A DNA stretch of 64,000 nt from DATBGO01 sp036558005 (lineage in GTDB: Bacteria > Actinomycetota > Actinomycetes > Streptosporangiales > Streptosporangiaceae), in NCBI GenBank assembly GCA_036558005.1, contig DATBGO010000059.1, positions 14,190 through 78,189 on the forward strand, given 5' to 3'. Within the stretch, counting starts at the first letter, position 1. Every line of letters begins with the position of its first letter. The notes under the pieces are model-generated. The model searched no databases, had not been told where the DNA came from, and saw nothing but the letters and a program-made list of their open reading frames with translations. Made by a program: the position numbers and the translations under genes. Of this stretch, positions 16,789 to 25,956 are shown one piece after another.

Positions 16789-17757
16789 TCAGCGCAGGCC
16801 CGCGGACCGCAGGAAGGCGAGCTGGGCGAGGAAGTGCCGGGTGCCCCCGCCCTCGTGCCCGGCGAACTCGTAGACCGCGATGTCCTTGCGCCCGGCGTAG
16901 TGGTTGAACGCGGCGAACACGGTCGACGGCGGGGTGGTGGTGTCGGCGAGGCCGGCCGAGAACAAGGCGGGCGCGGTCGCGCGCTTGGCGTGGTTGACCA
17001 CGTCGAGGTAGGCGAGGGTGCCGAACACCTGCCCGGTCCTGTCCGGGTAGACCCGGCAGTACTCGGCGAGCTCGGCGTACGGCCTGCTGTCGGTGATCTG
17101 CGCCGCCCGCCGCGGGTGGGCCAGGAACGGCACGTCCGGCAGCACGGCCGCGACGTCCCGCCCCAGGTGCGCCGCGGCGATGGCCAGGCCCCCGCCCTGG
17201 CTGGCGCCCGCGGTGACCACGGCCCGGCCGGATGCCGCCGGGTGCGCCCTGACGGCGTCCACGGCCAGCGCCGCGTCGATGAACAGCCGGGTGTAGTAGT
17301 GGCTGCCTGGCGCGGCGATGCCGCGGGTGAGGAAGCCGGGCGTGCTCGGCGCGCCGTCGCCGCCGGGGTCGGGGGTGTCCGCGCCGAGGTATCCGCCGCC
17401 CTGGCCCCTGCAGTCCATGATCAGGTGCGGGTGGCCCGCGCAGCTCCAGGTCAGCCAGTCGAGCGGGTCGCCGCGCCCGCCGCCGTAGCCCGCGAACTGC
17501 ACGATGACGGCGGCCGGCCCGGTGCTCTGGTACGGGTCCAGCAGCCAGGCCTTGACCGGGTCACCGCCGTGGCCAGCGAAGGTGACGTCGTAGACCGCGG
17601 CGTGCCGGAGCGGGCTGCGGGCGCTGGCGAACGACGGCTCGCCGCGGTGCGCGCGCGCGGCGCTGAGCTCACCGGCCCAGAACCGGCCGAAGTCGGCGGG
17701 CTCGGCGACCTCGGGCCGGTACTCGCGCAGTTCATCGAGCGGGAGGTCAGCGAGCAT
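16789..17757 (-). CDS. Acetylxylan esterase / cephalosporin-C deacetylase (CE7, AXE1 fold)
   Basis: 322 residues. VVTAGASQGGGLAIAAA carries the GxSxGG nucleophile (Ser near 183), RGQGGGYLG is the CE7-specific motif, ADTTTPPSTVFAAFNH precedes the acid position and EFAGHEGGG holds the catalytic His. No signal peptide, so it would deacetylate imported xylo-oligosaccharides in the cytoplasm. It is the last gene of the importer operon, 10 bp after the second permease, which supports xylan side-chain removal as its role. Confidence 0.9.
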   Translation of the reverse strand: MLADLPLDELREYRPEVAEPADFGRFWAGELSAARAHRGEPSFASARSPLRHAAVYDVTFAGHGGDPVKAWLLDPYQSTGPAAVIVQFAGYGGGRGDPLDWLTWSCAGHPHLIMDCRGQGGGYLGADTPDPGGDGAPSTPGFLTRGIAAPGSHYYTRLFIDAALAVDAVRAHPAASGRAVVTAGASQGGGLAIAAAHLGRDVAAVLPDVPFLAHPRRAAQITDSRPYAELAEYCRVYPDRTGQVFGTLAYLDVVNHAKRATAPALFSAGLADTTTPPSTVFAAFNHYAGRKDIAVYEFAGHEGGGTRHFLAQLAFLRSAGLR

Positions 17758-17767
17758 CGGGTGCGCG

Positions 17768-18649
17768 TCAGCCCCGGATCGAGCCGGACAGCCCGGACAG
17801 GCCGCTGACGATCCGCCGCTGGGCCAGCACGAAGAACGCGAGCGCGGGCAGCGTCGACAGCCCGGTGAACGCGAAAACGCTGGCGGTGTCCTGGGAGTAC
17901 GTGGACTGGAAGGTGGCCACCCCGAGCGGCAGCGTGAAGTTCGACGGGGTGGTGAAGACCAGGAGCGGCAGCAGGTAGTTGTTCCAGCTCGTGACGAACG
18001 CCAGGATCGCGGCGGTCATCAGCGCCGGGCGGGACAGCGGGATGAGGACCCGCAGGAAGAACGTGAACCTGGAGGCGCCGTCGACGACGGCCGCGTCCTC
18101 GAGTTCGCCGGGGATCGCCCGCATGAACGGCCGCAGGATGATGATCGTGAACGGCAGCGAGAACGCCGCCTCGGGCAACGCCACGCCGAGCCAGTTGTCG
18201 AGCAGGTTGATCTGCTTGTCCAGCAGGTACACCGGCAGCGACGCCACGTTGGGCGGGAACAGCAGCCCGACCGCGAAGAGCAGGTACCAGGCCTCCCGCC
18301 CGGGGAACTGGTACCGGGCCAGCGCGAACGACGCCATCGCCCCCAGCCCGACCGCGAGCACGGTCACCACGATCGCGATCAGCGCGCTGTTGCCGAGGTT
18401 CTGCCAGAAGGAGGCGGAGGTCAGGATCCCCTCGTAGTTGCGCCACACCCAGGGGTGCGGCAGGCCGGTGGGCGAGACATTGAGCTGCGCGGTCGTCCGG
18501 AACCCGCCGATGATCACGTAGAGGATCGGAACCAGCGTGATCGCGACGATGACCAGCGCCACCAGGTAGCTGAGCGGGAGCGCGGGCCCGGCCCTGCGCT
18601 GCCGGGCCGGCCTGGCAGGCCGCTGGCGCGCCCCGAGTACCGCTGACAC
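17768..18649 (-). CDS. ABC sugar transporter permease, MalG type (CUT1)
   Basis: 293 residues with six predicted membrane helices. The EAA loop ELEDAAVVDGASRFTFFLRVLIPLSRPAL contacts the ATPase. PTGLPHPWVWRNYEGIL is typical of the N-terminal periplasmic side of MalG-like proteins. The start GTG is 6 bases after the stop of the first permease and has GGGGAG upstream. No ATP-binding subunit is encoded here; actinomycete CUT1 importers usually share a single MsiK ATPase encoded elsewhere. Confidence 0.92.
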   Translation of the reverse strand: MSAVLGARQRPARPARQRRAGPALPLSYLVALVIVAITLVPILYVIIGGFRTTAQLNVSPTGLPHPWVWRNYEGILTSASFWQNLGNSALIAIVVTVLAVGLGAMASFALARYQFPGREAWYLLFAVGLLFPPNVASLPVYLLDKQINLLDNWLGVALPEAAFSLPFTIIILRPFMRAIPGELEDAAVVDGASRFTFFLRVLIPLSRPALMTAAILAFVTSWNNYLLPLLVFTTPSNFTLPLGVATFQSTYSQDTASVFAFTGLSTLPALAFFVLAQRRIVSGLSGLSGSIRG

Positions 18650-18655
18650 TCCCCG

Positions 18656-19636
18656 TCACCTCACTGCCCGGGTCAGCGCGCCCGCTGTGTCACGGCGCAG
18701 CGCGAACCGCTGATAGAAGAACGCGAACACGAAGCTGATGACGAACAGGATGACCGCCACGGCGCTGCCGTAGCCGAACTCCAGGCTGTGGAACCCGTAA
18801 AAGATCATGTAGCTCACCATCGTGCTGGATGCGTTGGCCGGGCCGCCCAGTGTCATGATCCACACGAGATCGAACACCTGCAGTGAGCCGATCATCGACA
18901 GGAAGATCCAGATCCTGATCGTCGGGCCGAGCAGCGGCAGGGTGATGTGCCGCGTCGTCGCCCAGCCCGATGCGCCGTCGATCGCCGCCGCTTCCCGCAG
19001 CTCAGCCGGGATGCCCTGCAGGCCGGCCAGCAGCAAGATGATCCCGAAGCCGATGAACTGCCAGGTGAGAACCACGAACATGGTGAACAGCACGATGGTC
19101 GGGTTGGCCAGCCAGTCCTGCACCAGGCCGCCCAGCCCGGCCGCCTTCATCAGCTGGTCCACCGACCCGCCCGGCTCCAGGAGCAGCAGCCACAGCACCG
19201 CGGTGGTCGCCTGGGAGACGACGTAGGGGGCGAACACCGCTATCCGCAGGAACGAGCCGCCGCGCATCCGCCGGTTCAGCAGCAACGCTATCGCGATGCT
19301 GATCGGCAGCTGGATGACGAGCGAGAGCACGCCGATGATCACGTTGTGCAGCAGGGACTGCCGGAACACCGGGTCGTCCAGCACCAGCCGGTAGTTGTGC
19401 AGGCCGGTGAAGTCGGACAGCGGGCCGTAGCCGCTCCAGTTGAACATCCCGTAGTAGGCGGCGACGCAGATCGGCAGCAGCACGAAGCCGGTGAACAGGA
19501 TGAGCGCCGGGGCGAGCAGCACGACCAGCTCGATGAGCGTGCGGCCGGGCCGGCCGCGCCGCCTGGCCGCAGGCGCGGGAGCGGCGACGGCTGGCGTCGT
19601 TTGCGCAGCCGTCGCCGCTCCCCGGACTCCGGTCAT
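18656..19636 (-). CDS. ABC sugar transporter permease, MalF type (CUT1)
   Basis: 326 residues. A Pro/Ala-rich cytoplasmic N-tail is followed by six helices. LREAAAIDGASGWATTRHITLPLLGPT is the EAA motif. The ATG overlaps the stop of the binding-protein gene as TAATG, so translation is coupled. It pairs with the downstream MalG-type permease to form the membrane channel of the xylo-oligosaccharide importer. Confidence 0.92.
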   Translation of the reverse strand: MTGVRGAATAAQTTPAVAAPAPAARRRGRPGRTLIELVVLLAPALILFTGFVLLPICVAAYYGMFNWSGYGPLSDFTGLHNYRLVLDDPVFRQSLLHNVIIGVLSLVIQLPISIAIALLLNRRMRGGSFLRIAVFAPYVVSQATTAVLWLLLLEPGGSVDQLMKAAGLGGLVQDWLANPTIVLFTMFVVLTWQFIGFGIILLLAGLQGIPAELREAAAIDGASGWATTRHITLPLLGPTIRIWIFLSMIGSLQVFDLVWIMTLGGPANASSTMVSYMIFYGFHSLEFGYGSAVAVILFVISFVFAFFYQRFALRRDTAGALTRAVR

Positions 19637-20934
19637 TACTGCCGGGCCGCGGCCTGGTCTATGGCGGTCACGATCGACTGCGGCGTTCCCTTGCTGGCGA
19701 AGAGGTTGGCCACCGCGGAGTCGAGCGCGGTGCCGACGTTGGTCGGGTAAGCGAGGTCGAAGTACTCCTGGATGTAGGGCGTGTGCTTGCCCGCCTGGAG
19801 GATCTGCTGCTCAGCGGGCAGGGTGAGCGCCGATGACGCGGCCGGGTTGGCGGGCAGGCCGACGTTGGCGGTGCTCACCAGCAGCCGCTGCGACGGCGTA
19901 CTCTCCAGGTAGGCCAGGAAGTCCGCGCAGGCCGGCTCGGGCGCGGACTTCGAGCAGGAGTTGCCGTCACCGCCGCCAAGCAGCACCTGGGAGTTGCCGG
20001 GCGCGCCCGGCACCGAGGGGAACGGGAACCAGCCGATCTCGGACAGGAACTTCTTGCCCGGCACCAGCGCCGCCATCACGCTGGGATCCCAGTCGCCCTG
20101 CAGCTCCATCGCCGCCTTGCCCGCGGCCACCATGCCGGCCGAGCTGCCGGCGCCGACCTGGGCTGGCGTGTTCAGGAAGGCCGGCTGGAATGGCTTGCTG
20201 GCCATGAACGCCTTCAGGTCGTTACCGGCCTTGAGGAAGCACGGGTAGTTGGCCGACACGGCCTTGACCGCGGTCTTCAGGGTGGTGACGGAGCACTCGC
20301 GAACCGCCAGGTAGTCCCAGTAGAACGCGTCGGGCCACTGATCCTTGCTGCCGACCGCGATCGGCGCGTCCCCGGCCGCCTTCAGCTTGGCGATGTCGGC
20401 CTCGAGCTCGGGCATCGTGGCCGGCGGGGTCTTGATCCCGGCCCTGGCGAAGACGTCCTTGCGGTACCAGAAGCCCACCGTGTGCTGGTCGTAGGGGACC
20501 CCGTACTGCCCGCCCTCGACCTGCCAGGCGCTCGCCAGCGACCCCAGCTCGCCGATCCAGCTGGAGTCATACGGCTTCAGGTCCGCCAGCTCGCCGGACT
20601 TGACCTGAGTCGCCATGAAGCCGCCACCCCGCTGAAAGAAGATGTCCGGCGCCTTGTTGCCCTGGAGGGCCACCTGGATTTTCGTATCGTATTGCTCGTT
20701 CTGGATCGGAACGTAGCTGAACGAGACGTTCGGGTGGCTGGCGTGGTAGCTCTTCATGAGCTTCTGGAAGACACCCAGCAGCGGATTCGCGTTGGCGTTA
20801 CTCCACCAGGTGAGGGTGACCTTGCTGGTCGCTGAGCTGCTTCCGCTCGACGAGCCCGAGCTGCTGCACGCAGCGAGGGCGAGCGCCGCAGCTACCGCCG
20901 CGGCCACTGCGACGTATGTCCGGGTGCTGCGCAT
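19636..20934 (-). CDS. Extracellular sugar-binding lipoprotein (CUT1 ABC importer)
   Basis: 432 residues with a lipoprotein signal: MRSTRTYV charged start, hydrophobic Ala-rich core and lipobox LAAC (Cys near 23), followed by a Ser/Gly linker. The body has the type I binding-protein pattern (VTLTWWSNANANP, FEKLMKSYHASHPNV-like, YGVPYDQHTVGFWYRKDVF, MELQGDWDPSVM). Four further Cys suggest disulfides. It is the first gene of the importer operon and is predicted from context to bind xylobiose or larger xylo-oligosaccharides; the ligand itself cannot be read from the sequence. Confidence 0.92.
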   Translation of the reverse strand: MRSTRTYVAVAAAVAAALALAACSSSGSSSGSSSATSKVTLTWWSNANANPLLGVFQKLMKSYHASHPNVSFSYVPIQNEQYDTKIQVALQGNKAPDIFFQRGGGFMATQVKSGELADLKPYDSSWIGELGSLASAWQVEGGQYGVPYDQHTVGFWYRKDVFARAGIKTPPATMPELEADIAKLKAAGDAPIAVGSKDQWPDAFYWDYLAVRECSVTTLKTAVKAVSANYPCFLKAGNDLKAFMASKPFQPAFLNTPAQVGAGSSAGMVAAGKAAMELQGDWDPSVMAALVPGKKFLSEIGWFPFPSVPGAPGNSQVLLGGGDGNSCSKSAPEPACADFLAYLESTPSQRLLVSTANVGLPANPAASSALTLPAEQQILQAGKHTPYIQEYFDLAYPTNVGTALDSAVANLFASKGTPQSIVTAIDQAAARQ

Positions 20935-21033
20935 TGGTCATCTCCTGACGATGAACCGGGGTTGGAACGTAGCCTGGCCCGGTCAGCTGGCCCGCGGCTG
21001 TCCAGTCAGGTGCTGAGAGCTGTCGAAAGGTTC

Positions 21034-21045
21034 CGTAATATTTCG
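21034..21045. promoter_or_regulatory. LacI-type operator (CGTAATATTTCG) at the importer promoter
   Basis: A 12-bp palindrome with one mismatched pair, centred roughly 16 bp downstream of the -10 box of the importer promoter. It resembles CGAAACATTTCG upstream of the xylanase gene. CGAAAGGTTCCG just to its left (21024-21035) is a weaker similar site. Confidence 0.6.
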
Positions 21046-21055
21046 TAGTAGCGTT

Positions 21056-21084
21056 ATCGTAGAAACCCTGTTCGTCGCGGTCAA
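21056..21084 (-). promoter_or_regulatory. Sigma-70 promoter of the sugar-importer operon
   Basis: Reading leftward: TTGACC (21084-21079), a 17-bp spacer, TACGAT (21061-21056). The operator at 21034-21045 covers the start of transcription, consistent with repression by the divergent LacI protein. Confidence 0.65.
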
Positions 21085-21201
21085 CCCCCTGTTCCTGACT
21101 CGCCGGAGATGCGGATTGCATTCCGATACCCGCGTCGACTACTTTCGACAGACAGGCCAGAAAGACGCCGCTGACGCGGCATCGTGAGGGGTGGTAGCGG
21201 C

Positions 21202-22260
21202 GTGCGGAGCACTGAGCCGGTCAGCGGCAGAGAGCCGCCGGAGGCCCCACCGAGGCGGCGGCCGACGCTCGCCGCCATCGCGGCTGAGGCTGGCGTCTCG
21301 CTGCCCACCGTGTCCAAGGTCGTCAACGGCCGGCCGGATGTGGCACCAGACACCCGGGCCCTGATCGAGCGGCTGCTCGGCGAGCGCCGGTACCAGCGGC
21401 CAGGCCAGCGGCGCGAGCGGCGGTCCGGGCTGATCGACCTCATCTTCAACGGGCTGGACAGCCCGTGGGCGGTGGAGATCCTGCGCGGCGTCGAGGACTG
21501 GTGCGCGCAGCACGCCATGGGCGCCACGGTCTCCGCCGTCCGGCACGGCAACGCCCGGCCCGCCAGCTGGACGAGCGCGCTGGCAAGCCACGACACCGAC
21601 GGCGTGATCCTGGTGACCTCCGAGCTCACCATGCCCCAGCTGCGGCAGGTCAGGGATGAAGGCATCCCGCTGGTCGTGGTGGACCCCGTCAACCTGCCTG
21701 AAGCCGACCTTCCCAGCGTCGGCGCGACGAACTGGGCAGGCGGCCTGGCCGCTACCGAGCACCTGCTCAGCCGCGGCCATCGCCGGATCGGCGCGATCAG
21801 CGGGCCGGCCGACTACCTGTGCAGCCGCGCGCGCGTCGACGGATACCGCTCGGCACTCGAACGGGCCGGCGCGCCCTTTGACCCCGCGCTGGTGCGGCAC
21901 GCCGACTTCCAGCACGAGGGGGGCTTCCTGCGCGGCGGGGAGCTGCTGGACCTGGCCGAGCGGCCGACGGCGATCTTCGCGGGCAGCGACCAGCAGGCGC
22001 TCGGGGTCTACGAGGCGGCCCGGCAGCGGGGCCTGCGGATCCCGCAGGACCTGTCCGTGGTCGGATTCGACGACCTGCCGGCCGCGCGCTGGGTCTCCCC
22101 GCCGCTGACGACGGTGCGGCAGCCGCTGGCCGAAATGGGCCGGGTGGCGGCCGAGATGCTGAGCAGCCTGATCGAGGGCGCGCCGGTGCGCAGCCAGCGG
22201 GTCGAGCTGTCGACCGAGCTCATCGTCCGGGAGTCGACCGCAGAATTGCCCGCGTCATGA
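21202..22260 (+). CDS. LacI-family transcriptional repressor of the xylan locus
   Basis: 352 residues. The HTH (PTLAAIAAEAGVSLPTVSKVVNGRPDVAPDTR, residues about 20-50) is unmistakable LacI, followed by the hinge and a periplasmic-binding-protein-like sensor domain ending VVGFDDLPAARWVSPPLTTVRQPLAEMG. The GTG at 21202 has GAGGGGTGG upstream and is preferred to the GTG at 21184. It is divergent from the importer operon, and the GH3 gene overlaps its stop as ATGA. Role inferred: repress importer, glycosidase/isomerase and xylanase until a xylan sugar binds. Confidence 0.9.
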   Translation: MRSTEPVSGREPPEAPPRRRPTLAAIAAEAGVSLPTVSKVVNGRPDVAPDTRALIERLLGERRYQRPGQRRERRSGLIDLIFNGLDSPWAVEILRGVEDWCAQHAMGATVSAVRHGNARPASWTSALASHDTDGVILVTSELTMPQLRQVRDEGIPLVVVDPVNLPEADLPSVGATNWAGGLAATEHLLSRGHRRIGAISGPADYLCSRARVDGYRSALERAGAPFDPALVRHADFQHEGGFLRGGELLDLAERPTAIFAGSDQQALGVYEAARQRGLRIPQDLSVVGFDDLPAARWVSPPLTTVRQPLAEMGRVAAEMLSSLIEGAPVRSQRVELSTELIVRESTAELPAS

Positions 22261-24779
22261 CCGGCGGCCGGCCCGGGCTTCCCCGGCAGCCCGCCGCCGC
22301 GATCGTGGCCGGCCGGGCCGACACCGTGGCGGCCCAGGAGATCGCCGCCGGGCCCGGGCAGGCGGCCGGCGAGGTCACCGCCGCGTGGCGTGATCCGGCG
22401 CGGCCGGCCGCCGAGCGGGTGGCCGACCTGCTGGGCCGGATGACGCTGGCGGAGAAGCTCGCGCAGATGTCGGGCATCTGGCTGAGCGAGCCGGGCGACA
22501 GCGAGGGCGTCGCGCCGTCCCCGGGCGAGCACAGCGCCGAGCTGCCGCCGTTCAGCGAGCTGATCCGGGACGGGCTCGGGCAGCTGACCCGGGTCTTCGG
22601 CACCCGCCCCGTGCGCCCGGCCGAGGGCGCGGCCATGCTGGCCGGCCTGCAGGCCCAGATCAGGCGCAGCAGCCGGTTCGGGATACCGGCCATCGCGCAC
22701 GAGGAGTGCCTGACCGGCTTCGCGGCGTGGACGGCGACCGCGTTCCCCACCCCGCTCGCCTGGGGCGCCTCGTTCGATCCGGAGCTGGTGGGGCAGATGG
22801 CCGCCGCGATCGGGCGCAGCATGCGCGCGGCGGGGGTACACCAGGGCCTGGCGCCGGTGCTGGACGTGGCGCGCGATCCCCGGTGGGGCCGGGTAGAAGA
22901 GACCATGGGCGCCGACCCGTACCTGGCCGGGATGCTCGGCACGGCGTACGTGCGGGGTCTCCAGTCGGCGGGCGTGATCGCCACCCTCAAGCACTTCGCG
23001 GGCTACTCGGGCTCCCGCGCCGGGCGCAACATGGCGCCGGTGAGCGTGGGGCGGCGGGAATTCGCCGACGTCTTCCTGCCGCCGTTCGAGATGGCGATCC
23101 GGGAGGGCGGCGCGCGGGCGGTCATGCACTCCTACTGCGCCGTCGACGGCGTGCCGGCCGCGGCGGACCACGAGCTGCTGACCGGGGTGCTGCGCGGCGA
23201 GCTGGGGTTCGACGGCGTGGTCGTCTCCGACTACTACGGCGTCTCGTTCCTGCAGACGCTGCACGGCGTCGCGGGCTCGCGCGCCGAAGCGGCCGGGCTG
23301 GCGCTGGCGGCGGGGGTCGACGTCGAGCTGCCCAGCGTCCGCTGTTACCGGGAGCCGCTGGCCGGCGCCGTCAGGTCCGGGCTGGCGCGGCCCGAACTAG
23401 TCGACCGGGCGGCTGGCCGGGTGCTGCGGCAGAAAATCGAGCTGGGCCTGCTCGACCCCGGTGCGGAACCGGGGCCGGGCGGGGCCGCCGCGGCACCCGC
23501 CGACGGCAGCGGGACCGGCGCGACGATCGATCTCGACCCGCCGTCGCATCGCGCGCTGGCCCGGCAGCTCGCGGAGGAATCCATCGTCCTGCTGGCCAAC
23601 GGCGCGGCGGCGCTACCGCTCGGCGCGGACCAGCGGCTCGCCGTGATCGGCCCGCTGGCCGCCGACCCGCTGGCCTACTTCGGCTGCTACACCTTCCCCA
23701 GGCACGTCGGCCACGCGCACCCGGGGACCAGCATCGGGGTGCCGGTCACGCCCGTGGTCGAGGCGCTGCGCGCGGAACTGCCCGGCAGCCGGATCGAGCA
23801 CGCGCGCGGGTGCGATGTCCGCGGCGCCGACCGGTCCGGCTTCGCCGCCGCGATCGCCTGCGCGCGGGCCGCGGACACCGTCATCGCGGTGCTCGGCGAC
23901 GAGGCCGGGCTGTTCGGCCGGGGCAGCTCGGGCGAGGGCTGCGACGCGGCCGACCTGCGGCTGCCCGGAATCCAGGCCGAGCTGCTCGGCGAGCTCATCA
24001 GGGCGGGCCGGCCGGTGGTGCTCGTGCTCATCACCGGGCGCCCGTACGCGATCGGGCCGGCCGCGAGCCAGCTGGCAGCCGTCGTGCAGGCGTTCTTCCC
24101 CGGCCAGGAAGGCGGCGGCGCCATCGCCGGCGTGCTGTCCGGCCGGGTCGTGCCGAGCGGCAAGCTGCCGATGGAAGTACCGCTGCTGGCCAGCACCGAG
24201 CAGGCGTCCTACCTCGGTGCCCCGCTCGCCGCGCGCAGCAACGTCAGCTCGGCCGACCCCACCCCGCTGTTCGCCTTCGGGCACGGGCTCTCCTACACCA
24301 GCTTCGACTACGCGGACCTGTCGGTCCGCGCCGCGACGGCCGGGCCGGGCGGGCAGCAGGCCGCGCCGGGCCTGGAGCGCGCCGCGGCGACCCGGATCGG
24401 GACCGACGGCGCCGCCGAGATCTCCTGCACCGTGCGCAACGCCGGCCGCCGGGCCGGCGCCGAGGTGGTGCAGCTCTACCTGCACGATCCGGTCGCGCAG
24501 GTCACCCGGCCAGCCCGTTACCTGGCCGGCTTCGCCCGGGTCGCGCTGGAGCCGGGCCAGGCCCGGCGGGTGACCTTCTGGCTGCACGCCGACCGGACCG
24601 CGTTCCACGGCCGGTCGGGCCGCAGGGTGGTCGAGGCCGGCCTGATCCAGGCCGCGATCGGCTCGTCGGCGGCGGACATCCGGCTGCAGGGCGAGATCGA
24701 GCTCACCGGGCCCGAACGCACGGCCGGCCCGGACCGGGTGCTCGTCACGCCGGTAACCATCACCGAACCTGGGGGCTGA
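22257..24779 (+). CDS. GH3 glycosidase (beta-xylosidase/beta-glucosidase)
   Basis: 840 residues. LDVARDPRWGRVEETMGADPYL and TLKHFAGYSG are GH3 domain-1 motifs, and FDGVVVSDYYGV contains the nucleophile Asp near residue 326. The second alpha/beta domain (VIAVLGDEAGLFGRGSSGEGCD, PLFAFGHGLSYTSF) and a C-terminal fibronectin-III-like domain complete the standard architecture. No signal peptide, so it acts on imported oligosaccharides. The start ATG overlaps the LacI stop. Xylosidase activity is inferred from the neighbours (xylose isomerase 4 bp downstream). Confidence 0.92.
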   Translation: MTGGRPGLPRQPAAAIVAGRADTVAAQEIAAGPGQAAGEVTAAWRDPARPAAERVADLLGRMTLAEKLAQMSGIWLSEPGDSEGVAPSPGEHSAELPPFSELIRDGLGQLTRVFGTRPVRPAEGAAMLAGLQAQIRRSSRFGIPAIAHEECLTGFAAWTATAFPTPLAWGASFDPELVGQMAAAIGRSMRAAGVHQGLAPVLDVARDPRWGRVEETMGADPYLAGMLGTAYVRGLQSAGVIATLKHFAGYSGSRAGRNMAPVSVGRREFADVFLPPFEMAIREGGARAVMHSYCAVDGVPAAADHELLTGVLRGELGFDGVVVSDYYGVSFLQTLHGVAGSRAEAAGLALAAGVDVELPSVRCYREPLAGAVRSGLARPELVDRAAGRVLRQKIELGLLDPGAEPGPGGAAAAPADGSGTGATIDLDPPSHRALARQLAEESIVLLANGAAALPLGADQRLAVIGPLAADPLAYFGCYTFPRHVGHAHPGTSIGVPVTPVVEALRAELPGSRIEHARGCDVRGADRSGFAAAIACARAADTVIAVLGDEAGLFGRGSSGEGCDAADLRLPGIQAELLGELIRAGRPVVLVLITGRPYAIGPAASQLAAVVQAFFPGQEGGGAIAGVLSGRVVPSGKLPMEVPLLASTEQASYLGAPLAARSNVSSADPTPLFAFGHGLSYTSFDYADLSVRAATAGPGGQQAAPGLERAAATRIGTDGAAEISCTVRNAGRRAGAEVVQLYLHDPVAQVTRPARYLAGFARVALEPGQARRVTFWLHADRTAFHGRSGRRVVEAGLIQAAIGSSAADIRLQGEIELTGPERTAGPDRVLVTPVTITEPGG

Positions 24780-24783
24780 GCCC

Positions 24784-25947
24784 ATGACAGCGGACCCGTA
24801 CCTGCCCTCGCCCGCCGACCGGTTCTCGTTCGGCATCTGGACCGTGGGATGGCAGGGGGCTGACGTCTTCGGCCCGGCGGTACGCCCGCCGATGGCCGCC
24901 GGCCGGGCTGTCCGCAAGCTCGCCGAGCTCGGCGCCTACGGCGTCAACTTCCACGACAACGACGTCTTCGACTTCGACGCGAGCGAGTCAGAGCGGGACA
25001 AGCGCATCGCTGAGTTCCGGCTCGCGCTCAGCCAGACCGGGCTGGTCGTGACGACAGCCACGACGAACCTCTTCAGCCACCCCATGTTCAAGGAAGGCGC
25101 GTTCACCGCCAACGACCGGGACGTCCGCCGGTTCGCCCTCGCCAAGGTGATCCGCAACCTCGACCTGGCCGCCGAGCTCGGGGCCGGCGTCTACGTGCTG
25201 TGGGGCGGGCGGGAAGGCGCCGAGTCGGGGGCCAGCAAGGATGTCCGGGCCGCGCTCGACCGGTACCGGGAGGCCATGGACGTCCTGTGCTGCTACGTCA
25301 TCGACCGCGGGTACGGGCTGCGGTTCGCGATCGAGCCGAAGCCGAACGAGCCGCGCGGGGACATCCTGCTCCCCACGGCCGGGCACGCGCTGGCGTTCAT
25401 CAACGAACTGGAGCATCCCGGGCTCGTCGGCATCAACCCGGAGGTGGGGCACGAGGAGATGGCCGGGCTCAACTACGCCCACGCCATCAGCCAGGCGCTG
25501 TGGCACGGCAAGCTGTTCCACATCGACCTCAACGGCCAGCACGGCCCCCGCTACGACCAGGACCTGCGTTTCGGGGCGGGCAACGCGCGCGGCGCGTTCT
25601 GGGTGGTGGACGCGCTGGAGGCCGGCGGGTACGACGGCCCCGTCCACTTCGACTACAAGCCGCCCAGGACCGAAGACGACGACGGGGTCTGGGCGTCGGC
25701 GGCTGCGTGCATGCGGAACTACCTGATCCTGCGGGCGAAGGTGGCGGCCTTCCGGGCCGACCCGGAGGTGCGCGCGGCGCTGCGGGCCGCGCGGGTGCCC
25801 AGCCTCGCCGTGCCGACGCTGGCCGACGGCGAGACCTGGCGCGACCTGGCCGGATTCACCGCGGACACCGCCGCGCTGGCCGGGCGGGGCATGGCCTTCG
25901 AACGGCTCGACCAGCTCGCACTCGAGCACCTGTACGGCGTTCGCTGA
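24784..25947 (+). CDS. xylA: Xylose isomerase
   Basis: 387 residues, the usual length of the actinomycete class I enzyme. Conserved active-site segments are present in order: VNFHDNDVF (His/Asp catalytic pair), VLWGGREG, FAIEPKPNEPRGDI (metal Glu and catalytic Lys), NPEVGHEEMAG (Glu, His), FHIDLNGQHGPRYDQD (Asp cluster) and HFDYKPPRTED (Asp). It converts D-xylose to D-xylulose in the cytoplasm using two divalent metals. It is in the same operon as the LacI and GH3 genes and is convergent with the xylanase, with 9 bases between stops. No xylulokinase gene is seen in the window. Confidence 0.97.
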   Translation: MTADPYLPSPADRFSFGIWTVGWQGADVFGPAVRPPMAAGRAVRKLAELGAYGVNFHDNDVFDFDASESERDKRIAEFRLALSQTGLVVTTATTNLFSHPMFKEGAFTANDRDVRRFALAKVIRNLDLAAELGAGVYVLWGGREGAESGASKDVRAALDRYREAMDVLCCYVIDRGYGLRFAIEPKPNEPRGDILLPTAGHALAFINELEHPGLVGINPEVGHEEMAGLNYAHAISQALWHGKLFHIDLNGQHGPRYDQDLRFGAGNARGAFWVVDALEAGGYDGPVHFDYKPPRTEDDDGVWASAAACMRNYLILRAKVAAFRADPEVRAALRAARVPSLAVPTLADGETWRDLAGFTADTAALAGRGMAFERLDQLALEHLYGVR

Positions 25948-25956
25948 CCGCCTCGG

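Noticed and set aside
22008..24917. Long minus-strand frames opposite LacI, GH3 and xylA
   Set aside because: GC-rich shadow frames; the plus-strand genes are complete and overlap by ATGA coupling.
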